64,000 nucleotides of DNA from Actinomadura rubteroloni (lineage in GTDB: Bacteria; Actinomycetota; Actinomycetes; Streptosporangiales; Streptosporangiaceae), in NCBI RefSeq assembly GCF_002911665.1, contig NZ_MTBP01000004.1, forward strand, positions 372,001-436,000. The letters run 5' to 3'. The first letter of the stretch is position 1. Every line of letters starts with the position of its first letter. The notes under the pieces were generated by a model, which made no database searches, was not told where the DNA came from, and saw only the letters and a list, made by a program, of their open reading frames with translations. The position numbers and the translations under genes were made by a program. Of the stretch, positions 62,938 through 64,000 are shown in pieces.

Positions 62938-64000
62938 CACGCGGCCTTCCTGGTGTCGATGGCCTGGCCGAACAGGGTCCAGCGCGCGCCCTTGAACCGT
63001 TGGAGCTGCAGCGTCTCCAGGGGGTAGCCGTCCTGCGGGGACGTGTTCATCGCGACGCCCGGGAGCAGCAGGTCCGAGCGGACGTTCCGCAAGTTGCGGA
63101 CCGACTCCATCAGGCCCTCGCGGGTGGGGCATTTCATCGCGCCGAGGGCCTTTTCCATGGCGCTGGCGGAGGCCCAGCCGAGCGTGTAGAAGGAGTTCGT
63201 CACGTCGAGTCCGGGAGCGTACTTCCTGAGCTTTTCTCCGTACAGCTTCATCTCCGCGTCGCCGGCCCACTGCGGATCGGACGGGTCCTTCAGATAGGCG
63301 GCCGAGACGACGTTCTGCACCCGGCCGAATCCGACGGGTTTGAGGACGGTCGTGGAGGACGCCACGTTGTTGATGATGTGCAGCGGGTTCCAGCCGGTGT
63401 TGTTCGCGTCGGCGGCCAGGGCCTGGGTGCCGAATTTGGGCGTCGTGACGTCCAGGAGCACGTCCGCCTTGGAACCGGCGAGGAGGCGCATCTGCGGGTC
63501 GATGCTGGGATCGGTGACCTCGTAGCTCTGTTCGGCGACCATCGTCACGCCGCTTCCCTTGATCTCGTCGAGGAAGCCGCCGCGCAGGTCTTTGCCGAAG
63601 TCGTCGTTCTGGTAGAGGATCGCCACCTTGGCGTTCGGCATGTCCTTCTTGAGGTACTGGCCGTAGACCCGTCCCTCCGAGGAGTAGCTGGGCTGCCAGC
63701 CGATCGTCCACGGATGCTTCACCGGGTCCGCGCCCCATTTGGAGGCGCCGCTGGAAACGAAGACCTGGGGCACCTTCTGCTGGTTGGCGTACTGCATCAC
63801 GGCCGCGGACGTGGGCGTTCCCAGGGTCTGGAAGAGGGCGAAGACGTGGTTCTGCTCGACGAGCCGGCGCGCTTCCTCCACCGATTTGGGCGGCTGGTAT
63901 CCGTCGTCGCGGACGGTGAAGTCGACCTTGCGTCCGCCGATGCCGCCCTTCTCGGCGTTGACGTAGTCGAAGTACGCCTTGATGCCCTTCGGAATCTGGC
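62937..64000 (-). CDS. HAAT-type ABC solute-binding protein, 5'-truncated
   Basis: The frame is open to the right edge, so the signal peptide is missing. About 354 residues are visible. Peripla_BP_6 pattern: PKGIKAYFDYVNAEKGGIGGRKV, then DDGYQPPKSVEEARRLVEQ, FALFQTLGTPTSAAVMQYANQQKVPQVF, VAILYQNDDFGKDLRGGF, and ADVLLDVTTPKFGTQAL. The LGTPTSAA segment and length resemble binders of aromatic acids and related compounds, but the ligand cannot be read from sequence. It immediately precedes the carboxylesterase gene (1-nt overlap), and permease and ATPase genes, if present, should lie to the right. Confidence 0.87.
   Translation of the reverse strand, partial: QIPKGIKAYFDYVNAEKGGIGGRKVDFTVRDDGYQPPKSVEEARRLVEQNHVFALFQTLGTPTSAAVMQYANQQKVPQVFVSSGASKWGADPVKHPWTIGWQPSYSSEGRVYGQYLKKDMPNAKVAILYQNDDFGKDLRGGFLDEIKGSGVTMVAEQSYEVTDPSIDPQMRLLAGSKADVLLDVTTPKFGTQALAADANNTGWNPLHIINNVASSTTVLKPVGFGRVQNVVSAAYLKDPSDPQWAGDAEMKLYGEKLRKYAPGLDVTNSFYTLGWASASAMEKALGAMKCPTREGLMESVRNLRNVRSDLLLPGVAMNTSPQDGYPLETLQLQRFKGARWTLFGQAIDTRKAA

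Overview
The window is chromosomal DNA from a very GC-rich filamentous actinomycete. Supporting signs are strong G/C bias at third codon positions, many GTG starts and probable leaderless genes, an Lsr2 nucleoid protein, a conservon (CvnA-B-C-D), a PF04672-type SAM methyltransferase, a mycothiol-dependent-enzyme family protein and many TetR regulators. The mix fits Streptosporangiales/Thermomonosporaceae (Actinomadura-like), but that placement is inference. I see no rRNA, tRNA, IS element, prophage or CRISPR array. The first gene (PP2C phosphatase) and the last (ABC solute-binding protein) run off the window.

1-17 kb: phosphatase end, a small conserved-looking gene behind a possible 14-codon leader, an unknown protein, acyl-CoA dehydrogenase divergent from its probable TetR regulator (two 19-bp palindromes between them), a three-gene ABC-2 exporter, an ArsR/AHSA1 pair divergent from an MFS/SDR pair, a secreted double-psi beta-barrel protein behind a long structured leader, LtrA, a three-gene metal (probably zinc) module with a Zur-like box and a P-loop-less COG0523 protein, and a MerR regulator divergent from two SCP2-domain proteins.

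17-30 kb: an FAD/NAD(P)-binding protein, a secreted PET-hydrolase/cutinase-like enzyme, and a five-gene HAAT-type (Liv-like) ABC transporter. This transporter is divergent from an IclR (GylR-like) regulator, which is followed by glpK-glpD-lipase. The same TTCGA-N5-TCGAA palindrome lies before the IclR/ABC divergent pair and before glpK, so importer, regulator and glycerol catabolism look like one regulon. No GlpF is present. An epoxide hydrolase and a TetR follow, sharing one 26-bp palindrome.

30-41 kb: a membrane NACHT ATPase with glycine-zipper repeats, a TetR/DUF4386 pair, a soluble Ser/Thr kinase with a Pro/Gly linker and TPR-like end, a DinB/mycothiol-type protein, a short UvrA-family ATPase, a VOC protein, and lsr2 behind an AT-rich leader.

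41-54 kb: a conservon whose CvnA has no membrane sensor and which ends in a StyA-like flavoprotein monooxygenase, a SAM methyltransferase, an isolated aroA, an unknown secreted protein, a NylB/class C beta-lactamase-type hydrolase divergent from a TetR, and a divergent NarL-type two-component pair.

54-64 kb: two paralogous STAND-LuxR regulators flank a second PET-hydrolase-like secreted enzyme and a PucR-type regulator. They are followed by a secreted type B carboxylesterase and a Liv-type solute-binding protein, suggesting an ester-polymer or ester-metabolite scavenging island.
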